Shown: positions 8,157-8,168 of the stretch, piece by piece
How positions within the stretch are numbered: the first letter of the stretch is position 1
Layout: every line of letters begins with the position of its first letter
NCBI GenBank assembly: GCA_002430125.1
Contig: DJBQ01000111.1
Coordinates: 899-9,066 of the forward strand
Length of the DNA: 8,168 nucleotides
Reading direction: 5' to 3'
Source of the DNA: Rhodobacterales bacterium UBA5972
GTDB lineage: Bacteria; Pseudomonadota; Alphaproteobacteria; Rhodobacterales; Rhodobacteraceae
Position numbers and translations under genes: made by a program
Notes under the pieces: generated by a model
Database searches by the model: none
What the model saw: the letters and a program-made list of their open reading frames with translations, nothing else
What the model was told of the DNA's origin: nothing

Positions 8157-8168
8157 GTTCCAGCCGGC

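Overview
This window is part of an NADH:ubiquinone oxidoreductase (respiratory complex I, nuo) operon. It is read entirely on the minus strand, so transcription runs from the high coordinates toward position 1. Gene order, unusually high conservation of the Nuo subunits and the accessory genes between them point to an alphaproteobacterium of the Rhodobacterales (Rhodobacter/Roseobacter group). That placement rests on recalled family sequences, not on a search.

In transcription order the layout is: an upstream region with a possible promoter (about 8015-8168), nuoA, nuoB, nuoC, a small two-helix membrane protein, a PAPS-dependent sulfotransferase, nuoD, nuoE, two related membrane proteins of unknown function, a small DUF5337-like membrane protein, and nuoF, which leaves the window before its end. 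Most junctions overlap or have very short gaps: nuoA/nuoB overlap, nuoC and the small protein share ATGA, one base separates the sulfotransferase from nuoD, nuoD and nuoE share one base, and three bases precede nuoF. Only the gaps around the two unknown membrane proteins are longer (35 and 64 bases). No internal terminator was seen, so one polycistronic message with translational coupling is the simplest reading.

The Nuo subunits make up two parts of the enzyme. NuoE and NuoF belong to the NADH-oxidising module (2Fe-2S N1a; FMN, NADH and 4Fe-4S N3). NuoB, NuoC and NuoD belong to the quinone-reducing connecting module (N2 and the quinone pocket). NuoA is a membrane subunit at the quinone entry. 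All key ligands that fall inside the window are present, and no frameshift was seen.

The accessory genes are the notable part. Three consecutive genes (nuoE and the two after it) end in the same 70-83 residue helix-hairpin-helix-like domain. In NuoE it is fused behind the iron-sulfur domain through an Ala/Pro/Lys linker. In the other two proteins it hangs from a two-helix membrane anchor with a conserved cysteine pair exactly 50 residues apart. One of these two has lost the hairpin glycines and carries an acidic linker instead of a basic one. A sulfotransferase with intact PAPS motifs sits between nuoC and nuoD, and nuoD's ribosome binding site lies in its last codons. None of these four accessory proteins has a role I can name in complex I.
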